Shown here: positions 31,378 to 40,568 of the stretch, piece after piece | Layout of the letters: the number at the start of each line of letters is the position of its first letter | Position numbering within the stretch: position 1 is the stretch's first letter | NCBI GenBank assembly: GCA_947364045.1 | Contig: CANARN010000014.1 | Location: forward strand, 1 to 41,017 | DNA from: an uncultured Clostridia bacterium | GTDB lineage: Bacteria > Bacillota > Clostridia > Oscillospirales > Acutalibacteraceae | Direction: 5' to 3' | Length of the DNA stretch: 41,017 nt | Made by a program: the position numbers and the translations under genes | The notes under the pieces: generated by a model | The model's database searches: none | The model's input: the letters and a program-made list of their open reading frames with translations, nothing else | What the model was told of the DNA's origin: nothing

Positions 31378-33642
31378 CTATTCTCCCTCAGGCTTCGGCG
31401 ATGGGTCTGTCACAGTCACAGGCGGCGCGCTCGTCGAAGGCTCAGTCGGTTTTTCAGCCGAGGTCGGCTCGTCAGTTGGCTTTGATGTCGGCTCGTCAGG
31501 GTCTTTTTCGTCATTAGGCTTCACACTTCCGCCTTTACAGCCTGCACACGTTGCAGGGAGATTGGACATTTTGTACCAGCCGACACCTGTTGACGTGCAG
31601 GAGCTGCTTGCCAAAAGACCCGTCCTGTTGCAGTAAGTACGCTGAACTACCTTATCTGAGAACTGGTCAAAGGATTTAGCTGCAAGTCCCTCATGAACTT
31701 TGTCCATAACGGTTTTAAATATTCGTCCCGCAGGGCTTCCGCTTGCCATAATCTGTTTATTATAATCATAACCGAACCAAACAGCAGCAATGTAATAGGG
31801 AGTACCCGCTACGCACCAACGGTCGAAGTTATTGGTAGTAGTACCCGTTTTGCCGAAGGTGGTAAAGCCTTTAACACCGTAGCCCCTTGCAGTACCGGCA
31901 GAACCTGTAAATACCGTTCTGAGCATTTGGTTCATAATGTATGAGGTTTCAGGTGAAATTATCTGTTCGGGTTCAGAATTCGATTTCAGAACAATGTTCT
32001 CGCCTGAGCTGTCCGTTACCTCATAATAGCAATAGGGCTTGTAATATTTACCGCCGTTTCCGAAAGAAGCAAACGCCGCCGCCATTTCAAGAGTGGTTGC
32101 TCCTCCGTTTGTACCGCCCGTTGCAAGAGGAGACGGAGTATAACGGTCACTGTTGCTGAAGGTAGAAATGTGGAACGTGTCCGTAACAGAGCCGTAGCTC
32201 TTCTCAAAGCCCATCATCATAAGTATTTGAGCAGGAACGGTGTTATATGAAATTGAAAGCGCATACTGCGCGGTTACATAAGAATTAGGAGAACCGGGGT
32301 CACCGCCGTAGTTGTCGGGCCAAATTTTACCGTCCCACATAATTCCGTAGTTTTTAATTTTAGAGGACCACGTAATAAAGTTATTTTCAATAGCGGGAGC
32401 GTAAATGGACAAAGGCTTAATTGAAGAACCCGGCTGTCTTACAGCTGAAACTGCGCGGTTATTTGAACGGTTTTCGGTTTTTTCGCCCGCTCCGCCGCAA
32501 ATTGCAACAACTCTTCCGCTGTAATCCATAATTGTGATTGCAGACTGCGAGGCGTCCTTCGGGTCTTTTACTGCTTCAGTCGGGAAATTTTTACGGTGAG
32601 TATAAACGTCCTCAACAATATCCTGAATTTTAAGGTCAACTGCTGAGTAAATTCTAAGACCACCGGAATAAACCATTCTTGTCGCTTCGTAATTTGAATA
32701 CCCTGCCGCCTTTAAATCTTTGATTACAGACGAAATTACATAATCAACATAATAGCTCCAGATTTCATTTTCGTTTGTAAGCTCTTTGTCAATATTTTCA
32801 TTTGACGGAACGTAATCAGGACTGTTTGTAAAAATCAGCTTATAATTAACTGCTTCTTCATACTGCTCCTTGGAAATCATATTCTGCTCAAGCATCATCC
32901 TAAGGCACATTTCCTGACGTTCTTTATTGTTTTTAGGATTTATGAGCGGGTCATATTTACCCGGATACTGCGTAATAGCAGCCAAACAGGCGCACTCTGC
33001 AAGATTTAAATCCTTAACGTCTTTGCCGAAATACTTCTCGGCAGCTGTTTTAACGCCGTAACAGCCCTCGCTCAAATAAATTGTATTAAGGTATGCCTCC
33101 AAAATTACCGGCTTGTCATAATACTTTTCGAGATTTAATGCCGAAAGAATTTCGTTATATTTTCGGTTTATTGTTCTGCCGCTTTCACCGGTAAGGTTTT
33201 TAATGAGCTGCTGAGTAATTGTTGAACCGCCCTGCTTAAAGCCCGACGCAGTAACACCGCCTATTGTTCTTATCCAGTCAACGCCGCTGTGCTTTTCAAA
33301 GCGTTTATCCTCAAGAGCAACAAATGCCTTGCCAAGCCATTCAGACATTTTTTCTTTTTCAACCCACACTCTGTTTTCCGAGCCGTGAACACGTACAAGC
33401 TCAACAGGGTTGTTACTCTCGTCATAAGCGTAAATAATGGTTGTCTGGTCTTGATTTTGCTTGTAAAAGTCAAGGTCGATAATGCGATCGCCTCCCACTG
33501 TTTTAATTACATTATGCAAAACATAAGAACAGCAGATGACGCCTATCATTACAAAAGTAAAGCAAACGGCTAAAAACGCCAAAAGACCTTTTCTTTCTTT
33601 AAGCGGTTTTCTGTTAATAGATTTTGAAGTCTTTTTTCTCAT
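31378..33642 (-). CDS. Class A penicillin-binding protein (PBP1A type)
   Basis: A 754-residue bifunctional cell-wall synthase. After a basic N-terminus and one membrane helix (about residues 20-42) comes the GT51 glycosyltransferase domain with catalytic Glu in VALEDKRFEKHSG and GGSTITQQL. The transpeptidase domain has SxxK in QPGSSIKPLS, SxN in ISYNT and KTG in FGKTGTTT. The last 45 residues are a Pro/Thr/Ser/Glu-rich tail. The start at 33642 has GGAGGA. It is transcribed with ruvX. Confidence 0.95.
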   Translation of the reverse strand: MRKKTSKSINRKPLKERKGLLAFLAVCFTFVMIGVICCSYVLHNVIKTVGGDRIIDLDFYKQNQDQTTIIYAYDESNNPVELVRVHGSENRVWVEKEKMSEWLGKAFVALEDKRFEKHSGVDWIRTIGGVTASGFKQGGSTITQQLIKNLTGESGRTINRKYNEILSALNLEKYYDKPVILEAYLNTIYLSEGCYGVKTAAEKYFGKDVKDLNLAECACLAAITQYPGKYDPLINPKNNKERQEMCLRMMLEQNMISKEQYEEAVNYKLIFTNSPDYVPSNENIDKELTNENEIWSYYVDYVISSVIKDLKAAGYSNYEATRMVYSGGLRIYSAVDLKIQDIVEDVYTHRKNFPTEAVKDPKDASQSAITIMDYSGRVVAICGGAGEKTENRSNNRAVSAVRQPGSSIKPLSIYAPAIENNFITWSSKIKNYGIMWDGKIWPDNYGGDPGSPNSYVTAQYALSISYNTVPAQILMMMGFEKSYGSVTDTFHISTFSNSDRYTPSPLATGGTNGGATTLEMAAAFASFGNGGKYYKPYCYYEVTDSSGENIVLKSNSEPEQIISPETSYIMNQMLRTVFTGSAGTARGYGVKGFTTFGKTGTTTNNFDRWCVAGTPYYIAAVWFGYDYNKQIMASGSPAGRIFKTVMDKVHEGLAAKSFDQFSDKVVQRTYCNRTGLLASSSCTSTGVGWYKMSNLPATCAGCKGGSVKPNDEKDPDEPTSKPTDEPTSAEKPTEPSTSAPPVTVTDPSPKPEGE

Positions 33643-33787
33643 AAACTTCCTCCGAAATAAACCGAAAACTTGCATTTTAAGTTTACATATAATGGTATTG
33701 TAGCATAAAAATCCAAAAATGTTTAGTATTTTTTGAAATTTTTAATAAATTGTAATCAGATTGTAATAATAAAACCGAGGTGACATT

Positions 33788-34093
33788 ATGAAAAAAACAA
33801 TTTTTCTTTGTTTCGGGCTGTTTGCCGTTGTTTTGCTGTGCATTTTTTTACCTAAAAAAAGTATGAGCAAAAGAATTGCCGAAAATACATCATATAGCAT
33901 TTCAAGCCGCTATACACTGCGTGAATACGAAGGACAAATCGCCGTTTTTTCAGATGACAGCGAAATGCCCGTTAAGGTGTTCGACACCGCCGTTTCAGCC
34001 CTTCCGCAAAGCGACAGAGAGCAATTAAAGCTTGGAATTACCGTTGAAACTCCCGAAGAGCTGCAGAAGCTTATTGAAGATTTTACGGGATAA
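33788..34093 (+). CDS. BofC C-terminal-domain-like membrane protein
   Basis: A 101-residue protein with an N-terminal membrane helix (residues 4-22) and a domain resembling the BofC C-terminal region (LREYEGQIAVFSDDSE, TAVSALPQSDREQL). BofC in Bacillus restrains SpoIVB signalling for sigma-K activation; here only the short domain is present. It is divergent from the PBP gene and its stop directly abuts the stop of the glycosidase gene, with no gap. It uses GAGGTG before the ATG. Confidence 0.75.
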   Translation: MKKTIFLCFGLFAVVLLCIFLPKKSMSKRIAENTSYSISSRYTLREYEGQIAVFSDDSEMPVKVFDTAVSALPQSDREQLKLGITVETPEELQKLIEDFTG

Positions 34094-36799
34094 TCACTTT
34101 ATAACTATTTCGTATTCTTTTGTCTGTCCGTCAAGTGTAATTTCGATTGCACTTTCGTCACGCAATACAAATGGTATTTCTTTTCCGTTTACAAAAACGG
34201 TATAATCGGAATTATCTCCGTTCATTACCGCCAGAACAGAGAATTTTTCACCGTCACCGTAATAAGTGATTTTACAGTTAAGGGCAGTATTGTCCTCATT
34301 AAAATCAGCATAATTTACAAATGTATCAAGACCTGCGGTAAGTGTACCCTGCTTGTAATAAGCGTTTGTCCAAATGCTTACGGGCGTTGAAAGTCCGCCG
34401 AAATTATGAAACCAGCCGCCGCGCTCCGTTTCAATATTTATCATTTCAAAGGTGTAATAAGAGTATTCAACCTCTTTTTTCCAAATATCTATCGCAGTTC
34501 TGGCAATTTTATAGGCGAAATCGGTTTCGCCCAAATCGAGCATTGTTTTCCATACAAACCATTGGTGTGCCATCCAAACATTTCCGTTCCAATAACCGTT
34601 TGTAACGTAATACGAAGCTGAGCGGTCAACTGCGCTTATTCCCACGGGAGTAAACATTTCCTTTTCGCTTTTAAGGTGCGACAGAATTCGTTCTCTTTGC
34701 TCTTTTGTGACCGCGCCTGCAATTATCGGGTAAATGCCGTCCATTGTTTTGTCAAGATTTTCGCCGTTATCTGTTTTATACTGACGCTCAAAATTGCCCT
34801 CGCTGTCGTGAATTACATACGAAAAATATCCTGACTCTTCGTCCCAAGAATATTTTTGAAGAGCATCTGTCCTTTTTTCAATATCGGCTAAATATACCTT
34901 TTTATCCTCTTCAAGTCCCAGAACATCCGCAACTATGTAAAGAAGCTTTGCGCACCTTATCACCTGCGAGGTGGATATTACGGGAGCGGTCTTCCTTTGA
35001 ATTACATCTTTATACATCTGCTTTTGCGGCGGCAAATCGTCCATACCGCTGCAATTGTAAAAATAATCAAAGGTTGTTGTTAACCCTGTATTGAATTTAT
35101 CTGTCACAGAACCGTTTATTTTCCCTGCAAGAAAATCGTAAAACAGTTTAACTCTCGGGTAATATTGCAACAGCTTTTCTTTATCGTTATTTCTGCAAAG
35201 CATTTCAAAATACTGATAAATATGCGTGGGTACAGGACTGCCGTGAAGCAAAAACGCATAATCGGGATTGTCCGCACAGCTTAAATATGTGTCAAGAATA
35301 TAGTCAGCCATTTTGGGAGCATATTCGAGCATACCAAGCCCTATAAAGCCCGAATCCCACGTGTAAAATGAGTCCCAACGCTTGCCGGGTGTATGGTGAA
35401 TTACATATTCGCCGTGGCGGTAAAGCGGATAAACCGTATTCTGAAGAACCGCTGACCGCAAAAGCTGATTTGAAAATTCGTATTTTTTACCCGCTTTGTT
35501 AAGTGACGGCTTTTGAAGTGAATTTACTGCATTTTCATAAATTTTCTCATATTCACCGACTGTTAAATACTCTGTTTCGCCGAACGACAGTACGGCGTAC
35601 TCCGTGTGAGTCGTGTTCGGGTCAATGTAAATTGTATGGACAACGGTATTGTGGTAAAACCCTTCGTCCGAATGTTTTTCTGAGAATGAACCTGAAAAGG
35701 TTTCAAGCATATTTTGAAAGCTCTCATCCGGCTGAGAAATTCTCGCCGTGGGGCTGTCCTCAAGACAACCCGTAGGGAAATCTCTGAACCGTGTAGAAGA
35801 ATTAAAGGTGCGAAGGTTAAATTCGCCGTCTGTTCCGTCATATTTATATGATACTTTTTTACCGATTTCTGCTTCGCAAATTTTAATTTTGGGAACAAAA
35901 TTATGCTTTTCTTCGGTTATTTCAATAGCTTCTCCGCTTTCGCAAACAGCCAGAAAATCAAGCTCAATTCCGCCCGTACCCTTTGAAACAAAATTAAAAA
36001 TATTGTCCCCCTGCGCAATGCTTAACGGGAATTTAACAATATTCATACTGTCACTTTCGGAAAAAACAATATCTTTTCCGTTAAGGGTAAATTCCGCATT
36101 TTTACCGTCAGTTGTCCTGTATCTTACAAAAAGTACAGGATTTGCGAAATTTTCTTTAATGTCGGCGGAGTATGAAACAGCGTCGCCTTTTTCTGCTCCG
36201 AACGGCGTGAATTTCTGTAAAATATAACGGTTGCCGTCTCTGTCGCCCAGTCCCCTGTGTCCGCAGAAGCGGTCGTCAAAAAATTCACCCTTTTTCATAG
36301 CGTCATGGGTCTGTCTGTCCCACGGGCGCGCCGTTGCGTAGTCATAAGAAATATAATCAAGCGCGTCAATATAAACACACTTTTCAGGCAAAATAGGTGT
36401 TGACGAAAAAACGCTCGGATATTCAATTGCAGAGAACAGATTTAAAAGACAAATCTGCTTCATCTCGGTATTATTGAAAAACTTTGTACGGATAAGAACG
36501 CTTTCTTCCCCAAGCTTTGTAAATGAAACATCGGCATAAACACGGTCTTTCCATTCAAGGTCACAACGGTATGAATAAAAGCTGTAATCAGACGCTGCTT
36601 CCCAAGGGTGAACGCCCACCGGAACGGTAACATTCGGAACACGTGAATCCGCATTTTCAATTGCAGGACTTACAACGCAGTCAAATCTTACTCCCTTTTC
36701 TTTTTTGTGGTCGGTAATTCTTGAAATACCGCTGTATTTTTTAGAATACGGACCCCAAACGCCCATTAAATCAATCATTTTTTTGCTTACAGATTTCAT
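34094..36799 (-). CDS. Large GH63/MGH1-like glycoside hydrolase
   Basis: A 901-residue cytoplasmic protein without a signal peptide. The N-terminal 400 residues are beta-rich. From about residue 450 an (alpha/alpha)6 barrel follows, recognised by RWDSFYTWDSGFIGLG, KTMDGIYPIIAG and YWNGNVWMAHQWFVW, motifs shared by GH63, GH37 and related glucosidase/trehalase-like enzymes. The substrate is not evident. A short beta domain closes the protein. GAGGTG precedes the ATG. It lies alone between a BofC-like gene and sigK. Confidence 0.82.
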   Translation of the reverse strand: MKSVSKKMIDLMGVWGPYSKKYSGISRITDHKKEKGVRFDCVVSPAIENADSRVPNVTVPVGVHPWEAASDYSFYSYRCDLEWKDRVYADVSFTKLGEESVLIRTKFFNNTEMKQICLLNLFSAIEYPSVFSSTPILPEKCVYIDALDYISYDYATARPWDRQTHDAMKKGEFFDDRFCGHRGLGDRDGNRYILQKFTPFGAEKGDAVSYSADIKENFANPVLFVRYRTTDGKNAEFTLNGKDIVFSESDSMNIVKFPLSIAQGDNIFNFVSKGTGGIELDFLAVCESGEAIEITEEKHNFVPKIKICEAEIGKKVSYKYDGTDGEFNLRTFNSSTRFRDFPTGCLEDSPTARISQPDESFQNMLETFSGSFSEKHSDEGFYHNTVVHTIYIDPNTTHTEYAVLSFGETEYLTVGEYEKIYENAVNSLQKPSLNKAGKKYEFSNQLLRSAVLQNTVYPLYRHGEYVIHHTPGKRWDSFYTWDSGFIGLGMLEYAPKMADYILDTYLSCADNPDYAFLLHGSPVPTHIYQYFEMLCRNNDKEKLLQYYPRVKLFYDFLAGKINGSVTDKFNTGLTTTFDYFYNCSGMDDLPPQKQMYKDVIQRKTAPVISTSQVIRCAKLLYIVADVLGLEEDKKVYLADIEKRTDALQKYSWDEESGYFSYVIHDSEGNFERQYKTDNGENLDKTMDGIYPIIAGAVTKEQRERILSHLKSEKEMFTPVGISAVDRSASYYVTNGYWNGNVWMAHQWFVWKTMLDLGETDFAYKIARTAIDIWKKEVEYSYYTFEMINIETERGGWFHNFGGLSTPVSIWTNAYYKQGTLTAGLDTFVNYADFNEDNTALNCKITYYGDGEKFSVLAVMNGDNSDYTVFVNGKEIPFVLRDESAIEITLDGQTKEYEIVIK

Positions 36800-36872
36800 T
36801 TTGCACCTCTAAGAACAAATTTAACATATTGTATCAAATTTAAGGTGCTATTGCAACAAAAAAATCGTCTTT

Positions 36873-37565
36873 TTACTTACCGTCAAACATTTTTCTAAGC
36901 TCCGAAAGAGCTTTCTTTTCAATTCTTGAAACATAAGAACGCGATATTCCGAGCTTCTGCGCAACCTCACGCTGAGGAAGAGGCGTTGTATCGTAAAGTC
37001 CGTAACGCATTACAAGAATTTGACGCTCTCTGGGGTCAGACAGCCTGTTTAAATACCGATACAGCTTTTCGGAGCGCATTTTTAAATCCACCTCGTCAAA
37101 AACCGTGCTTTCACTGTAAATTATATCTGTAAACGTAAGCGGATTTCCCTCAGAGTCCATATCAATAGGCTCATTCATTGAAACATCCTTTTCCGTCTTT
37201 TTCTTTGCCCTGAAATGCATAAGAATTTCATTTTCAATACAGCGTGAGGCATAGGTCGCAAGATGTGTGCTTTTAGTGTTGTCAAAGCTGTCAATGCCTT
37301 TTATCAGACCTATGGTGCCGATTGAAATAATATCGTCCTGATCGGAATAATTCGCATAATATTTTTTAACGATGTGAGCTACAAGCCGCATATTGTGTTT
37401 TATCAGCTTTTCCCTCGCATTTCTGTCCCCTTCCTCCTGAAACGCTCTGAGCGCCTCTTTTTCATCTTTGGCGGACAGCGGCTTCGGGAAGGAGTTTCCC
37501 GAAGTTAAATGGAGCATAAAATAAAGTAAATTCTGCGAAATCGTCTGTAATAAATGTATAAACAA
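36873..37565 (-). CDS. sigK: Sporulation sigma factor SigK
   Basis: A 230-residue late mother-cell sigma factor. It has a hydrophobic pro-sequence (LLQTISQNLLYFMLHLTSG), then SFPKPLSAKDE, region 2 (DDIISIGTIGLIKGIDSF, YASRCIENEILMHFR) and region 4 (LPQREVAQKLGISRSYVSRI). The gene is continuous and not split by a skin element. The best start is the TTG at 37565 with GAGGTGG at close spacing; the frame runs upstream to 37649 without a ribosome site. It differs from SigE by the longer linker KKKTEKDVSMNEPID. Confidence 0.93.
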   Translation of the reverse strand: MFIHLLQTISQNLLYFMLHLTSGNSFPKPLSAKDEKEALRAFQEEGDRNAREKLIKHNMRLVAHIVKKYYANYSDQDDIISIGTIGLIKGIDSFDNTKSTHLATYASRCIENEILMHFRAKKKTEKDVSMNEPIDMDSEGNPLTFTDIIYSESTVFDEVDLKMRSEKLYRYLNRLSDPRERQILVMRYGLYDTTPLPQREVAQKLGISRSYVSRIEKKALSELRKMFDGK

Positions 37566-37638
37566 AAAAACCACCTCTGTCAAAGGTATGACAAAGGCGG
37601 CTGTAATTTGCAAGTCCCGAAAATATTTTGTTTTGTAT

Positions 37639-38523
37639 TTATATTTCAATCAATTCGTAATCGGTTGTGCCGAAGCCGAGAGCCTCGGCGGCTTCCACGG
37701 TGTGTACGCCGTGGAGTGATTCAAGACGCTCAAGGAAATGCTTTTGACCTGCGTCATCCGTTGCTTTATAAATTAAATCTATGCAAGCCTTGTCAATAGC
37801 GACAGGGTCCAGGGACGACAAAATACCGATGTCCTTCATACACGGGTCTTCGGCGACAGCACAGCAATCACAGTCCACCGAAAGATTTTTCATTACGTTG
37901 ATATATGCAATTTTTCCGTCAAAGAAATTTACAACGGACTGCGCCGCATCTGACATAGATTCAAGGAATAAATCCTGTTCTGCCATATGCTCCCATACAA
38001 TTGACTGGTCATCTGTAAAGCCTGCGGAGTGAATGAGCGACTTGCCCCTGCTTGAAGCACAGCCGATAGAGAGCTGTTTCAGCGCTCCGCCGTAGCCGCC
38101 TGCCGGGTGACCCTTAAAGTGTGACAAAACGAGCATTGAGTCGTAATTTACAATATTTTTGCCCACCGAATTTGACTTTAACACCTTGCCGTTCGGAATC
38201 TGGAGCTCCAAATCGGGTCCCTCAGCATCCAAAAGGTCAACGGTGAAATATTTGTCCCATTCATGCTCTGAAATGAGCTTTTTATGCTTTTCGGTTGAAT
38301 TTCTTGCGCCGTCATAAGCCGTGTTACATTCAACAACCGTGCCTTTTACCGTATCAATAATCGGTTTCCAAAAAAGAGGCTTTAAAAAATTCTGATTGCC
38401 CTTTTCGCCCGAATGAAGCTTAATTGCAACATTTCCGCTTAAGGTTACGCCGAGATTTTTATAAAGTTCCGTCACCTTTTCAGGCGTAATTTCTCTTGAA
38501 AAATATACTTTTGATTTGTCCAT
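37639..38523 (-). CDS. DUF362 domain protein
   Basis: A 294-residue protein of the DUF362 family (SHFKGHPAGGYGGALKQLSI; LDPVAIDKACIDLIY). A Cys group, CDCCAVAEDPC, may bind an Fe-S cluster, but the classical ferredoxin motif of longer family members is absent. Its function is unknown. The start at 38523 has AGGAGG. The gene is followed by sigK after about 70 bp. Confidence 0.88.
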   Translation of the reverse strand: MDKSKVYFSREITPEKVTELYKNLGVTLSGNVAIKLHSGEKGNQNFLKPLFWKPIIDTVKGTVVECNTAYDGARNSTEKHKKLISEHEWDKYFTVDLLDAEGPDLELQIPNGKVLKSNSVGKNIVNYDSMLVLSHFKGHPAGGYGGALKQLSIGCASSRGKSLIHSAGFTDDQSIVWEHMAEQDLFLESMSDAAQSVVNFFDGKIAYINVMKNLSVDCDCCAVAEDPCMKDIGILSSLDPVAIDKACIDLIYKATDDAGQKHFLERLESLHGVHTVEAAEALGFGTTDYELIEI

Positions 38524-38572
38524 ATTTAAAAGTCCTCCTGTGTTAGTAAACTGCATTTTAATTCATACTATC

Positions 38573-39265
38573 TTAAAAATAATGCTGACAATAATCTTTT
38601 AAATAAGTCAAAATATAGGGATTAAATTCAACGGGATTTTTTAGATTTTGATTGATTAAATTGTGCCATTTAGAATAATTTTTATAATCATAAATACATT
38701 CTTTTGCGTCTTTTTTTGCACCCTCATCCATCAATCTTATAATTTCCTCTATATCCTCCGGATTTTCTTTCGGCAACTCACCGTTTAATATTTCGACAGT
38801 TACTTGCATAATCTCATCATCTCTCATAATATGAGAATAAAGTAAGCTTGCTTCAATTTTTTCAAAATACGGAAATACATAAGTTTCTATCTGTTTTTTT
38901 AATTCAAGCATACACTCATCAATTTCTTCTTGGGTTTCCCCATATTGCACCCAACCATCCGGTTTAGGAAATCCGTTTGGTTTCATTAAATAAGAAATAT
39001 CGCTTATATGCCCAATAAAATCACATGGCTGTCCATTTAACCAATTATGATTATAACCAACGCCACACCCTGTAATAGACAATTGATTATAAGGCAAACC
39101 TTCTCTTTGAAAATCTATATAAGCATAAAGTCCATTACCGATTTCTCTCTTAAATATATAAAACATTCCCTTTGTACGCATTAACTCATACGACGAAAAA
39201 TAGGATTTCATCATTTCTATTAAATACGGTTTAATTTGAATTTTTTTAGTATATTTGTTTTTCAT
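38573..39265 (-). CDS. Hypothetical protein
   Basis: A 230-residue soluble, acidic protein with no signal peptide or membrane helix. I see no family motif. The N-terminal half is aromatic-rich and beta-like (YIFKREIGNGLYAYIDF), the C-terminal half helical. It overlaps the kinase-like gene by 20 bp, so it is translated from the same messenger, but lacks a strong ribosome site. Confidence 0.75.
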   Translation of the reverse strand: MKNKYTKKIQIKPYLIEMMKSYFSSYELMRTKGMFYIFKREIGNGLYAYIDFQREGLPYNQLSITGCGVGYNHNWLNGQPCDFIGHISDISYLMKPNGFPKPDGWVQYGETQEEIDECMLELKKQIETYVFPYFEKIEASLLYSHIMRDDEIMQVTVEILNGELPKENPEDIEEIIRLMDEGAKKDAKECIYDYKNYSKWHNLINQNLKNPVEFNPYILTYLKDYCQHYF

Positions 39266-39836
39266 ATTTTTTGTTCCAATCAGTCAATACAATTTCACAT
39301 TTATCTTTAATATTAAATTCGCTGAAATATTTTTCTTCCATAGGTATCCATTTGCTGAAAAATGCATCGGCGTTATCCTTATTTCTCCGCAATACACGCT
39401 CTTTTTGCGTACTCCCGTCAATATCAAGAAAAATATGTAAATCATAAAACGGAAAAACGCATGGGTGGCAGGAATATGAGCCTTCAACCACCGTTATTAT
39501 TTGAGGATTTACACTCTGACCTGCCGAAAATGAACCGTTTTGACAGTTGTACTTCGAATAAACATAATGCTCGCCGTTTTTTATCGGAGTCAAAACTTCG
39601 GAAATAAGCCTTTCAAAATCAATATTTCCGCCGCTTCGTGCCATTCTTTCTTCCGTGCGCTTAGTGACAGGCAAAAAGAAATCGTCAATGTGAATAATAT
39701 CGCAGTTCACATTTTCCGACAAAATTTTTGCGAGCGTTGTTTTGCCTGCGGCGCACCTGCCGTCTATTGCTATTATTTTGTGCTCATTCAGTTTTTCCCA
39801 TTCACAAAGAAGTGAAATAAGTTCAAACTTTTTCAT
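39246..39836 (-). CDS. Uridine-kinase-like P-loop protein
   Basis: A 196-residue P-loop kinase with Walker A GRCAAGKTT, IIHIDDFFLP as the acidic second motif and VVEGSYSCHP. This matches the uridine/pantothenate/phosphoribulokinase superfamily. Its start overlaps the ECF gene by 14 bp with AGGA upstream. Next to a vitamin-type transporter, it may phosphorylate an imported nucleoside or cofactor precursor; the substrate is unknown. Confidence 0.85.
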   Translation of the reverse strand: MKKFELISLLCEWEKLNEHKIIAIDGRCAAGKTTLAKILSENVNCDIIHIDDFFLPVTKRTEERMARSGGNIDFERLISEVLTPIKNGEHYVYSKYNCQNGSFSAGQSVNPQIITVVEGSYSCHPCVFPFYDLHIFLDIDGSTQKERVLRRNKDNADAFFSKWIPMEEKYFSEFNIKDKCEIVLTDWNKKYEKQIY

Positions 39837-40380
39837 ACTCTTTTTTCCTGAACGGCACTAAATGCGTACGGTTGAGAAGAAGCATAACGGCAGGAATCAA
39901 AGTTAACTGAAGAATTATTCCCGGAATTGCAGACGTAAAATGAGCCGCAATAAATGCCGAAAGCGTATAGGAATTGCCCTTTATACCTAACAAAATAATA
40001 TTAGCAAGACCCGAAACCGCTCTGCCTGCAACCATAGCGATTAAAAGGCAACGGTAAAGAGATTTAATGCACTGCCATTTTGCATGGGAAAATAAAAATC
40101 CGACAAAAAAGCCGTATGCGGCAAGCTCAAATGCCATTGCGAGAGCCGTTGGGTACAGCGGCGGCATACCGAAAATGAGAGAACGAATTATAGGTGTAAT
40201 AAAGCCGATAACAGCGCCGTACTGCCAGCCGCAAATAAGACCGCACAAAAGCACAGGTAAGTGCATAGGTAAAAGCATTTTACCTATTACCTGAATTTGA
40301 CCCGTAAGGAAGGGCAAAACAAGCGCTAAACCTAAAAACATAGCCGAAAGAGTAATATTTTTAATTTCTTTGCTTTTCAT
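39823..40380 (-). CDS. ECF transporter S component
   Basis: A 185-residue membrane protein with about six helices. The N-terminal helix contains the alanine-motif region (SAMFLGLALVLPFL), followed by MHLPVLLCGLICGW and ITPIIRSLIFGMPP, typical of ECF substrate-binding subunits. It needs a shared EcfA-A'-T module, not in this window. The start at 40380 has GGAAG; a second ATG lies at 40386. The ligand is unknown. Confidence 0.87.
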   Translation of the reverse strand: MKSKEIKNITLSAMFLGLALVLPFLTGQIQVIGKMLLPMHLPVLLCGLICGWQYGAVIGFITPIIRSLIFGMPPLYPTALAMAFELAAYGFFVGFLFSHAKWQCIKSLYRCLLIAMVAGRAVSGLANIILLGIKGNSYTLSAFIAAHFTSAIPGIILQLTLIPAVMLLLNRTHLVPFRKKEYEKV

Positions 40381-40512
40381 ATACATCACTTCCATATTTT
40401 ACATTTTATCAACCGAAAAAACAATTGTCAATAAAATGCAGATTTCATTTAATAAAATTTAAATTTCATATACAACAATTTTTCTGTTGAAACAAGGATG
40501 TAGGTTAATACA

Positions 40513-40541
40513 TTGACAGAGCAAAAAAATACAGATATAAT
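40513..40541 (+). promoter_or_regulatory. Sigma-A promoter of the second Fic gene
   Basis: Consensus TTGACA (40513-40518), 17 bp and TATAAT (40536-40541) lie 28 bp before the ATG at 40569. Confidence 0.85.
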
Positions 40542-40568
40542 ATTCAGTAACATAAATGAGGTGATATG

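Noticed and set aside
36873-37565. A skin-type element splitting sigK
   Set aside because: The sigK frame is continuous through regions 2 to 4 and no recombinase gene is nearby.
37566-37640. A SigE-type promoter for sigK (CATACC near 37584)
   Set aside because: The -10-like CATACC exists on the minus strand, but no -35 of the right form lies at the right distance.
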